NCBI GenBank assembly: GCA_004026145.2
Contig: CP034985.2
Span: 2,706,956 to 2,770,955, forward strand
Source: Takifugu bimaculatus
Lineage: Eukaryota > Chordata > Actinopteri > Tetraodontiformes > Tetraodontidae
Direction of reading: 5' to 3'
Length of the DNA: 64,000 nt
Below are positions 1-13,124 of this stretch, piece by piece (positions within the stretch are counted from its first letter, which is position 1; every line of letters starts with the position of its first letter). The notes under the pieces are model-generated. The model was not told the origin of the DNA. It ran no database searches and saw only the letters and a program-made list of their open reading frames with translations. The position numbers and the translations under genes are program-made.

Positions 1-3000
1 AGAGGTTGTTGCCTTTCAGTTTTGTTGTATAATTCAAGGAGATTGTGTTACTGCAGCTCTATCTTCCATGAAGGTCCACAAAAATTTTGAAATATATTCG
101 CTCCGGCAACTAAATGTTATCAATTCTCTTTCAGAATTGAAACATTTTGCACTTCTTCATGGCTATATCTATGTCAAAGACAGCCCAGATTCCCTATATG
201 CTGCTTAATCATGTTTTTAAAGTCCTATTAGACTTGAATTCCACAATGCACTATATAATAGCTGTTTTCCTTAACTTTTAACTAAAATGCACATTATTTC
301 TAATTCAAACACTCATTTGTGGCTTTGATGGGTCAGGGATGACAGCAGATATCTAAAATAAACACCTGAGGCAACCAGACAAGGTTTCAGCTCACATTTA
401 CAAATGAGGAGATGAGGTGGAAAGATCACCTGAACTTTTACTCACCTGTCAAACTGTCCTCTCAGTTCTGTATCTGACCATGAGCTTTGTCTCAGCAACT
501 CCTAAAGTCTGCCTCACCACAACCGGGTCACACATTTTGAACTTTTGAACTTTAATGTTTAAATAATTGTGACTGTCTTTCATTTGTCTCCAGCTAGTCT
601 CTTATACCTACAAATGCAGTGGGGACGACACTGGATCTACGTGTCACGCTGATGCATACTGTGTGTGTGTCTGTGTGTTTGTGTGTGTGTCTGTGTGTTT
701 GCTTTCGTACTTGCTACAAATCAAGTACCAAAATACACATTCTACTACCAAAGTGAGGACATTTTTTAAGGAATTGATGACATTATGATATGGCTGGTCC
801 TCGTTATGACTCAGGCTTAAGACATGGATTTGAGGTTGATGTTAAAATTGGGTTTAATTCTGGGTCTGGGGGTTAGTGGGATGGTTCGGGTTAAGGCAAG
901 GAGATGGGGAACGTGTTGTGTCTATGAAAGACCTCACATAGATAGAAGTACAAGGGTGTGTGTGTGTGTTTTTCAATGGAGTGCATGAATGGTTTTGCAT
1001 GCCCTGCTGGCAACCTGCCCATGGTAACCTCCGTGAAAGGACATATTGCATTAAATGTGTGTGCACGGTGCACCTTCCTGTGTTGTGCTTCCACCTCTCC
1101 TTCTTCATTCCATCAAGCTGAAGTACTCAAATACCCCCCTGCCAACATGTCCGTTAGGTTGTTTCCTTCACGCTGCTCCCATCATTCAGGCATCAAACCG
1201 AAGGCAAGAGTGACTGACTGATGAAAAAAAAGAAAGTCATTCCTCAAAAAGACAAGCGATTTAATTAACATATATGGACAGTTACATTCCTAAAATAGCT
1301 GCTTTTGATAGGTTTAGTCATGAGATCTATAAGCCATTCATGCAAATACATTTTCCACAGAGAATAACTCTTGTTCTGTTGTATTGAAGCATCTGTGTTC
1401 CAATCCAGTAGAGTTGAGCTGCTACTACTCAGATCCCACAAGAGCCAGCTGAGTTGGTTCAGGCTTCAGGTCAGGATGCCTCCTGTGTGTCTGCCTCGGG
1501 AAGGTGTTTTGGGCATGTCCATCCAGGAATTGCCATGGGATTCTCTTGGAGGAGCTGGTGGAAGTGGCTGGGGATGGAAGCGTTTAAAGGAGGAAGTTGA
1601 AGAGAAGAAGTAAAAGAAACAGTAAATTGCAAGACCCTCAGCAGCAGATCAACAAGCTTTACCAAAGATTTTAATGTTGCACTGCCAAATTAAAGCAAAT
1701 GCCTCTTTCTCTATAAGGAAATATGGCATTTAGCACAATGGCTACATCTGGATGTGCTACAATTGAGCTAATTACTGATGCTATGAATAATATAATACAC
1801 CGTAGTTATGCTATTTCAGGATCCTTGCTAGTTCAAACAGCAAGAGAATAAAATATACTTCCGAAACAACACCAGGCCAGTTTTCTCGTTCCCAGTATCA
1901 ATTGAACCGACTAATTTCCTGTGACTCAGTCTCTCTGCATCATCTTCTGCTACATCATGACATAATGAATATGCCATAATGCTGACAGAGAGTCGGTTGG
2001 TGCCTAAAGTAGGCACAAACACAATATGAGCACTGGCTGGTTGTACATTTAGGATATATCACAAACTGCATACCAGCGAGTGAGCTCCTCTCTCTGAAAC
2101 AGCCAATTTGGTTTGGATGAGTGCTCCCAGTAATGGCTGCCTTCTCTGGCAACACCCTTGGGTTGCCTTGTCAACTTGTCATTGCTCCCTCATAGAAAAC
2201 AAATGGCAGTTTAATTTGCTGCACACTTATACAAGGTTGACTTGACGCGTCGTCACTCCTGGCCCCATCTTTTCCATTTACTTTGTTCTCTGTGTGACGA
2301 CTGTTTGATCTAAAAGCGGTAAAAACAGTACTTTTTTGCCGACGTGGCTGTCAGTACAGCTTCATCTGTTTGTTCCTCTAGTCTCTAACTATAGACTGGT
2401 GCTTTGAGAAGTCTGTGAAGGCAATGTTTCACAGTGTTTGGAGTTCTAAGTTTTGTTCTTTATTATTAGATTGTACTAACAATAAAAAAGAACGTCTCCT
2501 TAAATAACAGTTTCTTCCTCCCCTGTGATTCAGACCAGCTGTAAATCTAAGGGCATTAAACTAGCTTTACTGCACTGACATTGAACAAAAAACCCTCTCC
2601 AAAAACAAACAGCTCAATTAGTTAGCAATTGCTAACTTCTGGTAACTGCCATGTTTGTCTGTACTCTGTGTAGGGGCCAGTGTTGCAGCTAATGTCCAGC
2701 TTTTGAAAGTGCTTTGTTCTTAACCTCAATTTCTTGAATGAGTTCCCTGTGAAAACATCTAAAAAGGTTCTAGTCATTTCTGGAAGATAAAGTTGGTCAA
2801 CGTGTTGCTTACGGACTTTCGCCGGGTCCAAATGGTGCACGTTGCATTTGTATTTGCTGTAGGAATTTATATGCTGAAACAGGTGAAACAGTATGGGGGA
2901 AAACCAAAATGGCAGAGACAAATCCTTTAATAAGTAGAAAACATCAGACACTGGTTTTGTCCAGAACTCATTCATTTGATTTTCAACATTGCTCCACCCC

Positions 3001-5990
3001 CCACAACAAAAGTAATTTCATTGCTAAAAATCTGTGCAGGAAAATAAAATCAGTGAAACATTTTGACAGTGTGTTTGTGGTGCTTGTCAACCATGTGAAC
3101 CTCCACTGTGGTGAACACAACCCGTCTCCTGTAGTGAAGACATTAAAAACACGCTGTTCTCAGATGCAACCCCCCACCGCCTGTGAGGGCTGAGCCCAGG
3201 AGATGGACTTGTGTAATGATCCAGCAATAGTCCAGGCATTAGGCTGTCATACTCACAGAACCGAGTCGAAGGTAAGGAGTGAGACTGTTTGGAGGTTGAC
3301 GGTACACCATCCTAGCGTACAGAGAAACAATTAAAAAGTATTCGTAAAGTATCATCATCCAACCAACACAACAATCACCAGTCAACAGACAGTTTCTGTG
3401 GTGGTTGTAGATTTATTGAACACATTATCCATCTCCTGTTGATGTGCTTTTCTTTAAAACAATAACTGTATACATAAAAATTAAAAATGTAATCAGCTGA
3501 TGATGGGATGGATACAGGCCTTGTTGTCTGGTGGTGCTGGGAGGCTTTCAAGAAGAATGAGCTACTGTGAGTCAAATAAACTTCAGTCCTTCATGCAAGA
3601 TAAAGTTTTAAAGCTCATTATTAGAGGGAAAGGTGCCCTATGTGGCTCTTTATCTGCAGGATTCCTCCCCTACACGTTTAACAAATGCAGGACTTAAGTG
3701 CATACTGTGTCATGTTCAGGTGCAGACGTGCCTCCTGGGGATAAACGTGAGCCACCAGCTGAATTTTTATGTCACATAAAGGCTTCCTCCCCTCTGCTGA
3801 ACTGTGACACACAGCCATTTATTTCTACTGGGGCCTGATGGCTTGTGGGTGGCGGTGGCGGTGGCGCTACAGACGGCCTGTGGTTCGTGGGCTTTCCCGC
3901 GCTCTCCTGGGGGTTTCCTCTGCTGCCCCAAATCATCGAGGGGGGCGTCTGATATCACAGCAGCATACTGGAGACCCTAGCCGCTGATGAAAATGGGGCT
4001 TATTATTTCTGCGAGTCACTGCCACACGTGCGCGATGCAGACGCACTTTATTGTCTGTCGTTTCCAGTGGGAACGGCAGAATTTGAGCTGACGTGCGTTT
4101 TTAGTTGGTCTGGCCTGATTTGAGAGCAGAAGGGATGCTGGGAGCGAAGAAACAAAAATCAATAGCTTTCAAATGCTACGTTTTACCAGCGAGGGGTGCA
4201 TTTATCAAGAGGAGGCAGCCAAACACGAGCAGAGTCTGTTTCTGTATTACTCCTCTGAGCTGTGATGCTGGAGGGAGAGGAGAACTCATTCTGTTCGGTC
4301 CACTTTTCAGACAGACCCAGTTTTGTTTGTAGATGCAATTTAATGTGTTTTGGATGCTCTTAGGGGATTGAGCTGCAGTTCATATGGGTGCAGTTCCCAA
4401 TCTGCATCCTAGCCCCAGTATGTTTGGCAGGAAGGTGTCAGTGCTGATACAGAGGTTCTGACACAAGCTAATACCGTTAAGTGCAGCCAAGGCTGACAGC
4501 AGATCCCTGCATTAGGGGCCGATCGTTCCTGAGATTCATTTCTGTTTTAGCTCCAGTTGTCGTTCTGTAAAAGGAAGCTTCTGTTCTGCTTTGGTCCTGT
4601 CTTTCACCTTCCATTTTAGTGGTGTTATAATTTCTGTAATTATGTTCCCTGTGCCATTTTTATGTGTGACAGTTTATTCTGCTCTATTGTGGGTGAGTAT
4701 TATATAGTATTTCCACTGATTTTCATTAACAGTTTTGACACAACTCTTTAAAACAAAGTTACTGGAAATCTGACAGTATAAAATAGCTGTTTCCCACTTT
4801 TATATTGTGAGTCAATTCTATAATTACTGTGTTGTGCATTATATTGCATTTTAGCATTGTATTGCAGTCAGTATTTCCTTTTTAATTGTTTTTGCTCAGC
4901 AAGACATGTTTTATTTTGAAATCCGACCATGAATTTGGATATGCACAAATTATATAGTTTATAATAAAAACGACAGGTTGTTGGTTTGTTGTGAAGTTCT
5001 CACCTGAATTCAGCTGACTTGCTGCAGCTATTTATGTTACATTGTATTTATGCAAAGAAAAGTGACTGATTAATGCATATTTTGCTTTAATATCTGGAAA
5101 ATTAGCAGAGGAATCCTTACTTCTGTCTGCAGCCATTGCTGCTATCATTGTGGCCCTGAAGGGCAACTGTCCTGTAAGCTGAGGGTCAAATGTGACACTC
5201 CTGTCATGGTGTCCTTGAACGCAGAGGCCCTGTAAGTGTTCCTCCTCATTGTTCGAATGGCCCATATGTAAATGCACCACACTCGTGTGCGCTGAGCCTG
5301 CAAACTTGCAAATGTCAGTTATATCCGAGGTCATATCACACTCAGTGGTTTGGTTATGCTTGTGTGCAGCCTTAAAGGCAGGATTTCAGCTTCAGGGCTC
5401 TCCTGAGAACTCCTCAAGTGTGAATGACACATCTCAGTGTCACGTGGGTTTGTTACCGTTCCAGTGCTGCTGGCCTTAGATCAGGTCTGTGATTCACAAG
5501 GCTGTTCCCTTTGAATGAAACCAGCAGGAAAACTTATTGTAGTTTGCCTGTCACCTAATTAAAGTGCTTTAAGCACCACAATAACTTCTTCGATGTCTCC
5601 TATACGAAGGCCGGTGCGGGGCCACATGCATTTTATTACCTTCGGTAAAGAGCTTTGAATATTTTGGCCAGCCAGTCACTCTGATCCGTAGCTGGATGCA
5701 CTTTTACACACACAGCATGGAGAAGTTGAACGATTCCACTTCCTGATGGATCCCGCCTATCGATTAGCGATAAATCTAATTTATTTCCATCAAAGCTGCC
5801 AGACTCGATCAGGGAGGAGCTGCAGCCTGTGCTAATGGTGGAACGTGGAACGTGGAACTGTGGAACATTCTCAAAGCAAAGTGCACAATGGCCACAGTTG
5901 TGGGCAGCAGGGTTCAATAGTAAAATTTAAGCTTTATAACTTTGAACCTACTGACCTTTGAACAAATAAACATGTTTTAAAATAATAAAT
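1..5990. other. Anonymous DNA without a recognisable gene
   Basis: I see no exon series, transposon or RNA gene that I can support here. Open frames in this stretch (for example 2,622-2,975 on the minus strand, 117 codons) match no family I know and show no coding-like composition. A short TG-rich microsatellite lies at about 660-700. The base composition is that of ordinary AT-rich fish intergenic or intronic sequence. Long introns of an unseen gene cannot be excluded. Confidence 0.5.
660..700. repeat. Interrupted (TG)n microsatellite
   Basis: Runs of TG units broken by TC and TT steps. Simple sequence with no sign of function. Confidence 0.8.
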
Positions 5991-5997
5991 ACATGAA

Positions 5998-6290
5998 ATA
6001 TCTCGACGTGATTGGGAGGAACGGTCTGCCCGATCAGAACCAGAGTGGTGTTCAGTTATTGGACTTCTGTGCTAGTCGCAGTTTGGCCATAACTAACACC
6101 ATGTTCGAACATAAGGTTGTTCATCGGTGCTCTTGGCACCATGACAGCCTGGGCCGTAGGTCAATGATTAACTTTATAGTCATGTCAGCTGATCTGCAGC
6201 CATATGTTTTGGACACTTGGGTGAAGAGAGGAGCAGAGCTGTCAACTGATCACGACCTGGTGGTGAGTTGGATCAAGTGGGGGGATGTGG
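5998..6290 (+). pseudogene. LINE endonuclease C-terminal fragment
   Basis: An open frame that includes GRRSMINFI and, further on, STDHDLVVS. These correspond to the last conserved blocks of APE-type endonucleases of LINEs, the SDH-type motif with the catalytic histidine being visible. The N-terminal two thirds of the domain, including the first catalytic glutamate, is absent because the insertion is 5' truncated. The frame is lost at about 6,290-6,360, where the following linker continues in another frame. Confidence 0.75.
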
Positions 6291-7809
6291 GTCTGTTGGG
6301 AACGCTTGGTGGAGGAACCCGTCAGGCGGGTCTTCAACTCCCACCTCGGACAGAGTTTTGATTGTGTTCCGAGGGCGGTAGGGGACATTGAGTCTGAATG
6401 GGCCATGTTCCGCTTTGCCATTGTCGAGGCGGCTGTCGCGAGATGTGGCTGCAAGGCCGCTGGTGCTGGTCGTGGCGGTAATCCCCGTACCCGATGGTGG
6501 ACACCAGAGGTGAGGGGAGCCGTCAAGCTGAAGAAAGAGGCCTACAGGTCATGGCTGGTCTGTGGGTCCCCGGAAGCAGCTGACCAGTACAGGTTTGCTA
6601 AGCGGGTTGCGTCTGTGAGGCAAAAACTCGGGCATGGGGGGAGTTCGGTGAGGCCATGGAGGAAGACTTTCGGTCTGCTCCGAGAAGATTCTGGCAAACT
6701 GTCCGGCGCCTTAGGGGCGGCAGGCGGCAACTCGCCCACACCGTGTTAGGTGTGCGTGGGGAGCTGCTGACGTCTCCTGGGGCAATTATCCGGCGGTGGA
6801 AGGAATACTTCCAGGAGCTCCTCAATCCTACCAACACGTATCCTCAAGGTGGAACAGAGTCGGATGACCAGGAGGTGGACCATCCAATTTCTGGAGTGGA
6901 AGTTGCTGAGGTAGTGAAACAGCTGCCCGGCGGCAGAGCTCTGGGAGCGGATGAGATCTGCCCGGGGTATCTTAAGGCTCTGGATGTTGTAGGGCTGTCC
7001 TGGTTGACACGCCTCTGCAACAATGCGTGGACATCGGGGGCAGTGCCCTTGGACTGGCAGACCGGGGTGGTGGTCCCTGTTTTTAAGAGTAGGGACCAGA
7101 GGGTGTGTTCCAACTATAGGGGGATCACACTCCTCAGCCTCCCTGGGAAAGTCTATGCCAGGGTGCTGGAAAAGAGGATTAGACTGATAGTCGAACCTCT
7201 GATCGAGGAGGAACAATGCGGGTTTCGCCCCGGTCGTGGAACCACGGATCACCTCTTTACCCTTGCTGGGGTGCTTGAGGGGAGTTGGGAGTTTGCCCAA
7301 CCAGTCCACATGTGTTTTGTGGACTTGGAAAAGGCTTATGACCGGGTCCCCAGTATGGGGTGGAAGGTCCCTTGATAAGGGCTGTCCAGTCCCTGTACCA
7401 AAGGAGCAGGAGTTTGGTCCGGATAGCCAGTTGTAAGTCGGACTCGTTCCCAGTGAGGGTTGGACTCCGCCAGGGCTGCCCTTTGTCACCGGTTCTGTTC
7501 ATAACTTTTATGGACAGAATTTCTAGGCGCAGCCGGGGAGTGGAGGGTGTCGAGTTCGGTGGGCGGAAGATCTCGTCGCTGCTTTTTGCGGATGACGTAG
7601 TTCTTCTGGCGCCATCGAACAGGGACCTCCAACAAATGCTGGGACGGTTCGCAACCGAGTGTGAAGCGGCAGGGATGCGGATCAGCACCTCCAAGTCAGA
7701 GTCCATGGTCCTCGCTCGGAAAAAGGTAGAGTGCCTTCTCCGGGTTGGGGAGGAGGTCCTGCCCCAGGTGGAGGAGTTCAAGAATCTGGGGATCTTGTTC
7801 ACGAGTTAA
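6285..7809 (+). pseudogene. LINE linker and reverse transcriptase, frameshifted
   Basis: Linker residues are read from 6,285 to about 6,700 and then continue in a second frame (6,656-7,375) with the fingers motifs NYRGITLLSLPGKVY and EEQCGFRPGRGTTDHLFTL. A third frame (7,360-7,809) carries RQGCPLSPVLF and the catalytic box LLFADDVVLLAPS, where both aspartates of the FADD motif are intact. The joint at about 7,350-7,375 lacks some 15-20 residues expected between the palm motif ending DRVP and the PLIRAVQSLY block, so it is a deletion and not a simple frameshift. The product would copy element RNA at a nicked target; this copy cannot make it. Confidence 0.88.
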
Positions 7810-7815
7810 GGTAGG

Positions 7816-8300
7816 ATGGAACGGGAGATCGACAGGCGGATTGGAGCGGCGTCAGCAGTGATGCGGGCACTTAACCGATACGTTGTGGTGAAGAAGGAGC
7901 TGAGCCGGAAGGCAAAGCTCTCCATTTACCGGTCGATCTACGTCCCAGTACTCACCTATGGCCATCAACACTGGGTGATGACCGAAAGAACGAGATCGCG
8001 GATACAAGCGGCTGAAATGAGTTTCCTCCGCAGGGTGGCCGGGCTCAGCCTTAGAGATAGGGTGAGAAGCTCGGACATCCGGGAGGAGCTCGGAGTAGAA
8101 GTAGGATGCCTTCTGGACGCCTCCCTTTAGAGGTGTTCCGGACATGTCCCACCGGGAGGCGGCCTCGTGGCCGGCCCAGGACTAGGTGGAGAGATTACAT
8201 TTCTCGCCTGGCTTGGAAAGAGCTGATGGAAGTGGCCGGGGAGAGGGCTGTCTGGGCATCCCTCCTGAAGCTGCTGCCCCTGCGACCCGGATCCGGATAA
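7816..8300 (+). pseudogene. LINE post-RT C-terminal region with internal deletion
   Basis: After a stop at about 7,807 the frame resumes with EREIDRRIGAASAVMRAL and LTYGHQHWVMTERTRSRIQ, the thumb and post-RT region of this LINE family. At about 8,095-8,110 the sequence jumps from EELGVE to a block reading RRPRGRPRTRWRDYISRLAW in another frame. The roughly 20 residues normally in between are missing. The end GERAVWASLLKLLPLRPG is the usual C-terminus just before the short 3' UTR. Confidence 0.8.
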
Positions 8301-8344
8301 GTGGCAGAAAACGAAATGAAACGAATGACGAATGAATCTCATAT

Positions 8345-10190
8345 AGCATTTCCTCTGCTGTATGAGATATTTTCCACTCAAACAGTTAATTTTGGGATTA
8401 ACTGTCCCAATAAACTGCTGCAGATGAAAAGAAGGAATGTTGCGACGTGTGGCCACATGGCGATGTGGCGACGACTCCATGAATGCGAGGGTGGCTTCTC
8501 TCTGACGGAAAGTCGCTCCTCCAGCCACAGTTAAGGTAAAACCCCCAAACGGCAGCCCACCATCTGTCCTCCTCTCATTTGATTGCAGCATATGTTAATG
8601 CAGCTCTGCAGCATCCACGTGCTGCTGCTAAGTCAAGGACAGAACTGAACTGCTGGTGGAGACCACTTCTTCCCATGTGTCCAGTGTTTTGTCTGCATTA
8701 CACCGCCCTTGTTTCTTCGGTGTCCCTTAAGCTCTAAATATTCTAAAGTCCTCAGGACACACATAAAGGACGCCACTCGTAGCACTGCTACCTATCTGCT
8801 TAGCATTTCCTCAGTGTTCTGAACAGAAATCACCTGCTGACTCCGAAGAACAGTGGTTGGGTTTTTTATGATGTTCTGAGTGAATTGAATTAACGCCACA
8901 ATTTAAATCCAGGTTGTCTGAATCTCTTTCATTCTTTATAGATGTTGTCGATGAATGGATGATAATAAAGGAAAGCTTTTTATTTCACCTTTTGCACCTT
9001 GAATAAATAATCATATAAATTGGTCATTGTAAACCCGCTGAAAAAGTCATAAATGAGCTTTTCATGTAACAATTCAGCTGACTCACAAAGTAGGTCGACG
9101 TTGCTGATCTGCTGAATTTAGCAGGAATATGAAATGAAACTTGTTTGTTGCACAAAAAGAGTCACTGCCACATTAATGTGTTGAAGATAGGTCGTTCATT
9201 TCTTTAAACTTACAAGAAAATGACAGTGCTGAAAATGTGTGACCATAAAATAGCAACAGAAACAGCTACTTTCAGCATGGGCATGTTGTAATTAAAATTT
9301 TTCACATTGCGTTAGAAGTCACTCAGTAAGCTGCCTATAGCGAGGCTTTACTGTACATATCTGAGAAGTGGTTGATAAACCAGGGGGTCAGATCAGCATG
9401 CAGTAGGCTATATTGAGATGTGTTCACACCAGCTTTCCCCTTCAGATTGAGAAGCTGTGTATTCTGTGTGTATTGATAGAATGCTAGATGTCAATCAAAG
9501 GCTTTGGATGCTGTTTTGAAGCTTTGATTGGATGTATAACAATGAGACTTTCTTCCTGCGACCTCCATTATTTGTACATCCAACACTTTTTGTTTTTAAC
9601 ATCAAGCATTTAAAATTTCCAAGGGGCAGCATGACCTTTCATTCGTCCTAAATGTGACTCAGATCTGTATTGTGGTGCCATTTAAAATGCCACAGCATAT
9701 GTTTGTGGACCAGATGAAGCAGGCTGATGTTTAAGCTGATGTTGCTCAAAGTGTCTCATCTTTGTGGACAATACATCCTCCTGTTCACTACTGTAATTCT
9801 ACTGTATTATTGACACATTAATGTTACAGAAAAAATTGGCTTTGGTATTATATGTGAAATGTGTGGTCAGCAGCTGTTGTGACATTATCTTCTTGTCCTT
9901 CTTGATTTGATGAGATGAGAGCCTTTAAAGAGATTCCTGACAGGATTCTGTGTCCGAGACCCCTTCAGCTTCTCCCCTCCAGTTCTATCCACCGGATCCA
10001 GCAGGATTGTTCTGTCCCCGCAGCTCATGCGACATTCAGTGTTGGCATTAAAAGAAATCAGCCAACATTCAAAAATGAAACAAATAATTTCATCACTGAT
10101 GAAAAAGATCGGCTGATGCAGATGGAGATAGGGAGGAAGTGTTAACGCTAAAACTGCTAGCAAGATTTGAATGCAACCTTAACTAATTCC
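8345..10190. other. Anonymous AT-rich DNA
   Basis: No gene, RNA or transposon recognised. Open frames are short and mutually overlapping. Confidence 0.5.
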
Positions 10191-10329
10191 TTCCCCCGTC
10201 GAGTCTCCGACCAAACCACACCCCTCACTTATAGTTGTAATTCTCAAACACTGTAACTCTATTTAACAAATCTACTATCAAAACAACAATTTATCTACAA
10301 AAAGGTCCGTCCTTCAAGAAGAACCAATA

Positions 10330-10697
10330 TCAATCTTTCCTGGTCAAAATACACCATGCAGCTGTGGTAAATTTCATCTGGGGATAGTCGAGAGGTGCTG
10401 AGGAGGAAGGAATCTTCGCAGACATCAACTTGGTTATAAGAGATGTTTATTGGACAGAACAATCAGGTATCCATCGGACGTTGCAGCTTGCCTGAGTGAG
10501 ATTTTGTGGGCCAAATGGTGAAGATCTCCGAAGTACCTACTTCGATAGCCCCTTCTTATACAGTCAAGTAAACAGCCATCATGCGCTTGGGGGAAAGCAC
10601 ATACTGAACATACACCAGGCTGGCTGAAAAACAAGTTAAGTTTTTACAGAGTTCAAGGCCTACAGAGAATAGATATGCAGTCTCCAGATACTACACA
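10330..10697 (-). mobile_element. Candidate solo LTR of a retrovirus-like element
   Basis: Read on the minus strand, this stretch begins near a TGTAGT start (10,697). It has a TATA-like TGTATAAG at about 10,553-10,562 and, some 105 bases downstream, an AATAAA (plus strand 10,445-10,450) followed by a CT-rich segment. That order and spacing (TATA, short R region, polyadenylation signal, U5) is what retroviral LTRs show. No matching second copy, no clear primer-binding site and no gag-pol remains are visible nearby, so a solo LTR is the simplest reading. The downstream limit is unclear and may extend to about 10,200. Confidence 0.4.
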
Positions 10698-10699
10698 GC

Positions 10700-13100
10700 C
10701 ATTGAAAAAGTCTATTATTTTAAACCTAGTGCAGTTGGGGTTACAGGATGCGGTAATGAGCTTCAAACAAAATAGCAAGACTAGCAATAGTTAGCTACCA
10801 CTGTTAACCAGCTAACATTAGCCATGGCCACTGCGTCAGTAGCATGACTTATTCACAATGGAGTGTCATTATCACAGTTAATGTAATTGGTTTGAAGTTT
10901 TCTTTTTTGGAATATACAGTCAATTATACAAAATTCACCATAATTTCAAGTCCTGATGTTTAACAGTTCTCCCTGGTGTTTTCCCTCTCCCTCTCCCTTC
11001 TGTTTGTCTGTTTCCAGGTTGGTCGGGGCTGCTTCCCAGTTCATTCCAGTATACCAATTACACACATGTGACTCTGGTTAATCAGCTCACCTGCCTTCCA
11101 CTTTAAAATATGGCCACACTTTCATCATGGCTAGTTTGTTATATTCAGCTCAGCTCAAAACTCCCAAGGTCATTGCAATGCTCTCAATGGGTCTGGGGTT
11201 GACTTTTGCCTCACTGGCGGGGCCACGTTCCCACATGCAGCATTGAACGCTGGAGGATGAAGGGCAGCAGGCCCCTGCTGAAGCCAGCAGGAGGTGCAGG
11301 AAATGTCACGACGTCGTGGATCTCAGTTGTTAAAGATGAAAATTCAGAAAGAGACAGAAATTGAAACAAGATCAAACCGAGTTGAAGGAAATAAACCTCA
11401 GTTTTGTCGCTCATGTTGGGTATGACTTGGTGACTTATGCTAATAATAAAAGTCACTAATAATAGGAATAAAACACTCCAGTGTATCAATGTCAATTTGT
11501 TTTAAATAAAGAAGCTGTCTACTGTTTTTAAGATATCGTCAAAAAGCTTCTTTTGAAACCTTTGAAGGGAATTTATTAAACTCTTGAATTCAGCAACATG
11601 AGAGCTCAAATTGTCTGGATGATTTTTTTCATGAATTGTGATGAAGGCAAATTAATTGTCAGAGAGGTTTCATTTGAAGATATTACCTCTCACTTAACGC
11701 CTGCTGGAGGAGGAGAGGAAAGAAATCGGAGAGGGTCCGTTCAAGTGGATCTGGAAGTACTTTCATAAAGGGAGCACTTCACCGTCTAAGAGGGACGAAG
11801 AGGCACGTGTCTGTGTGTGTGTGTGTGTGTGTGTCACAGGGAGGTATCAGCTCTCTGGACAGCAGGTTTAAGTTTGTGTATTGTGACTTTTGTGGAAAGT
11901 GAATAGAGAGAGAGAAAAAGAAAAACCCTTCCCAGAAAATCAGGACGTTTGAATCACATGCTGAAACATTTTGCTCTGTTTTGTTTCCCTACATTAAACT
12001 ATTATATTGTTCATTGCTGGTCTGCTATGTGTGTTTATTTTCTTGTTAAGGAGGAAAATGAATGTGTATAATTAGACATCAGATACTTTTCTTTTATTTC
12101 AGCAGTTTTTGTGTGTATGTGTAACTACTTTCCAGAGTTTAAGGTTCTCCTAAAATGGCTCCTTTTCCGTAATTTCTGAATTCTGATGTTTGAGTGTGAA
12201 TTTTCAGAGCAATTCAAAAGAGAAGCAGAAACATCTGTGTTGCTTTGATGATTGAATTAGAAAGCTGTGCCAAAGGTGCTATGAAAGGTAAGCTTCTTTA
12301 TTAAACCACCTTCACATTATGCTGCTAATGAGGCACCGGTGAGGTTTTGGGGACAAGTGTAAGGAGGTGAATCAGCTGATAATGAAGGCCAGGAACGGGC
12401 ATTAATCACTTCCTGGAGATGAGCTCACAAAAGGCTACCAACAGCTGCTCTGTCCCCCTGACAGGCAGCACACGTTCCTGCTCTAACACCCTCCACAAGC
12501 TGGATGTACTTGGCTCTAAGTCTGCTAAATCAGGAATGATGAATCAATCAAACATACGTCCAACTTCTATTAAAGTATACATAAGTTATGCTGCATGTCA
12601 CAGTAAAGATTACCGTAAGAAGGACCTCTCTACGGATGGATGGATGGATGGATGGATGGATGGATGGATGGACAGAGGGACAGATGGGTGTGTGCATTAA
12701 CATATGGGTTGGTGCACATCAGCGTGCCCTCAGCAGTCCTCATGTGAAGCTGTAGAGTCAGTGGAAGCTTGTTTGTGGAGCTGGTGAAGGTGCTGGTGCT
12801 CTCCTTCCTGACGTTTCCTCACTCATTTATTAAGTGATATGAAATGTGTTTCTGAGATTCTCATATTTAATCCATCCACCATCTGTTAACCGCTGCATAA
12901 TCCAGATCAATGTCATCACAGTCCTATAGTCATTAGCCTTCACGTAAAGTCGGTGAGGAAATTAGAAAGGAAAATAAACCGGAATATCGAAACATCTGCT
13001 GTTTTCTTCCAGGTGTGAATAGTTTAATATCTTTAGTGTGTCCACAGTTCTGTCTTTAGAAACTTGAGCAAAGCATTAAAGTGTAAAGGTAAAAGCCTAT
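10700..13100. other. Anonymous DNA with two short microsatellites
   Basis: No gene recognised. A (TG)n tract sits at about 11,811-11,834 and a (GGAT)n tract at 12,634-12,672. Confidence 0.5.
12634..12672. repeat. (GGAT)n microsatellite
   Basis: About nine perfect GGAT units. Confidence 0.9.
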
Positions 13101-13124
13101 ATGGTGCGGAAGGGATGAAGCGAC

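Larger units (their letters stand above)
5998..8340 (+). mobile_element. Decayed Rex3/RTE-like non-LTR retrotransposon (LINE), 5' truncated
   Basis: About 2.3 kb reading 5' to 3' on the + strand as the C-terminal part of an APE-type endonuclease, a linker, a reverse transcriptase and a short C-terminal domain. The 3' end has a GATCCGGATAAGTGG-like terminus followed by degenerate ATGA/GAATG short repeats at about 8,300-8,340. Known Rex3 elements of fish have a very short 3' UTR made mostly of GATG-type repeats, which fits. Several frameshifts and stops show that it is inactive. The body starts inside the endonuclease domain, consistent with 5' truncation at insertion. Clade assignment (Rex3/RTE rather than another fish LINE) is by memory of the protein pattern and is the least certain part. 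Confidence 0.85.

Noticed and set aside
6746..7489. 247-codon minus-strand frame
   Set aside because: Antisense shadow of the LINE reverse transcriptase, which is clearly coding on the plus strand.
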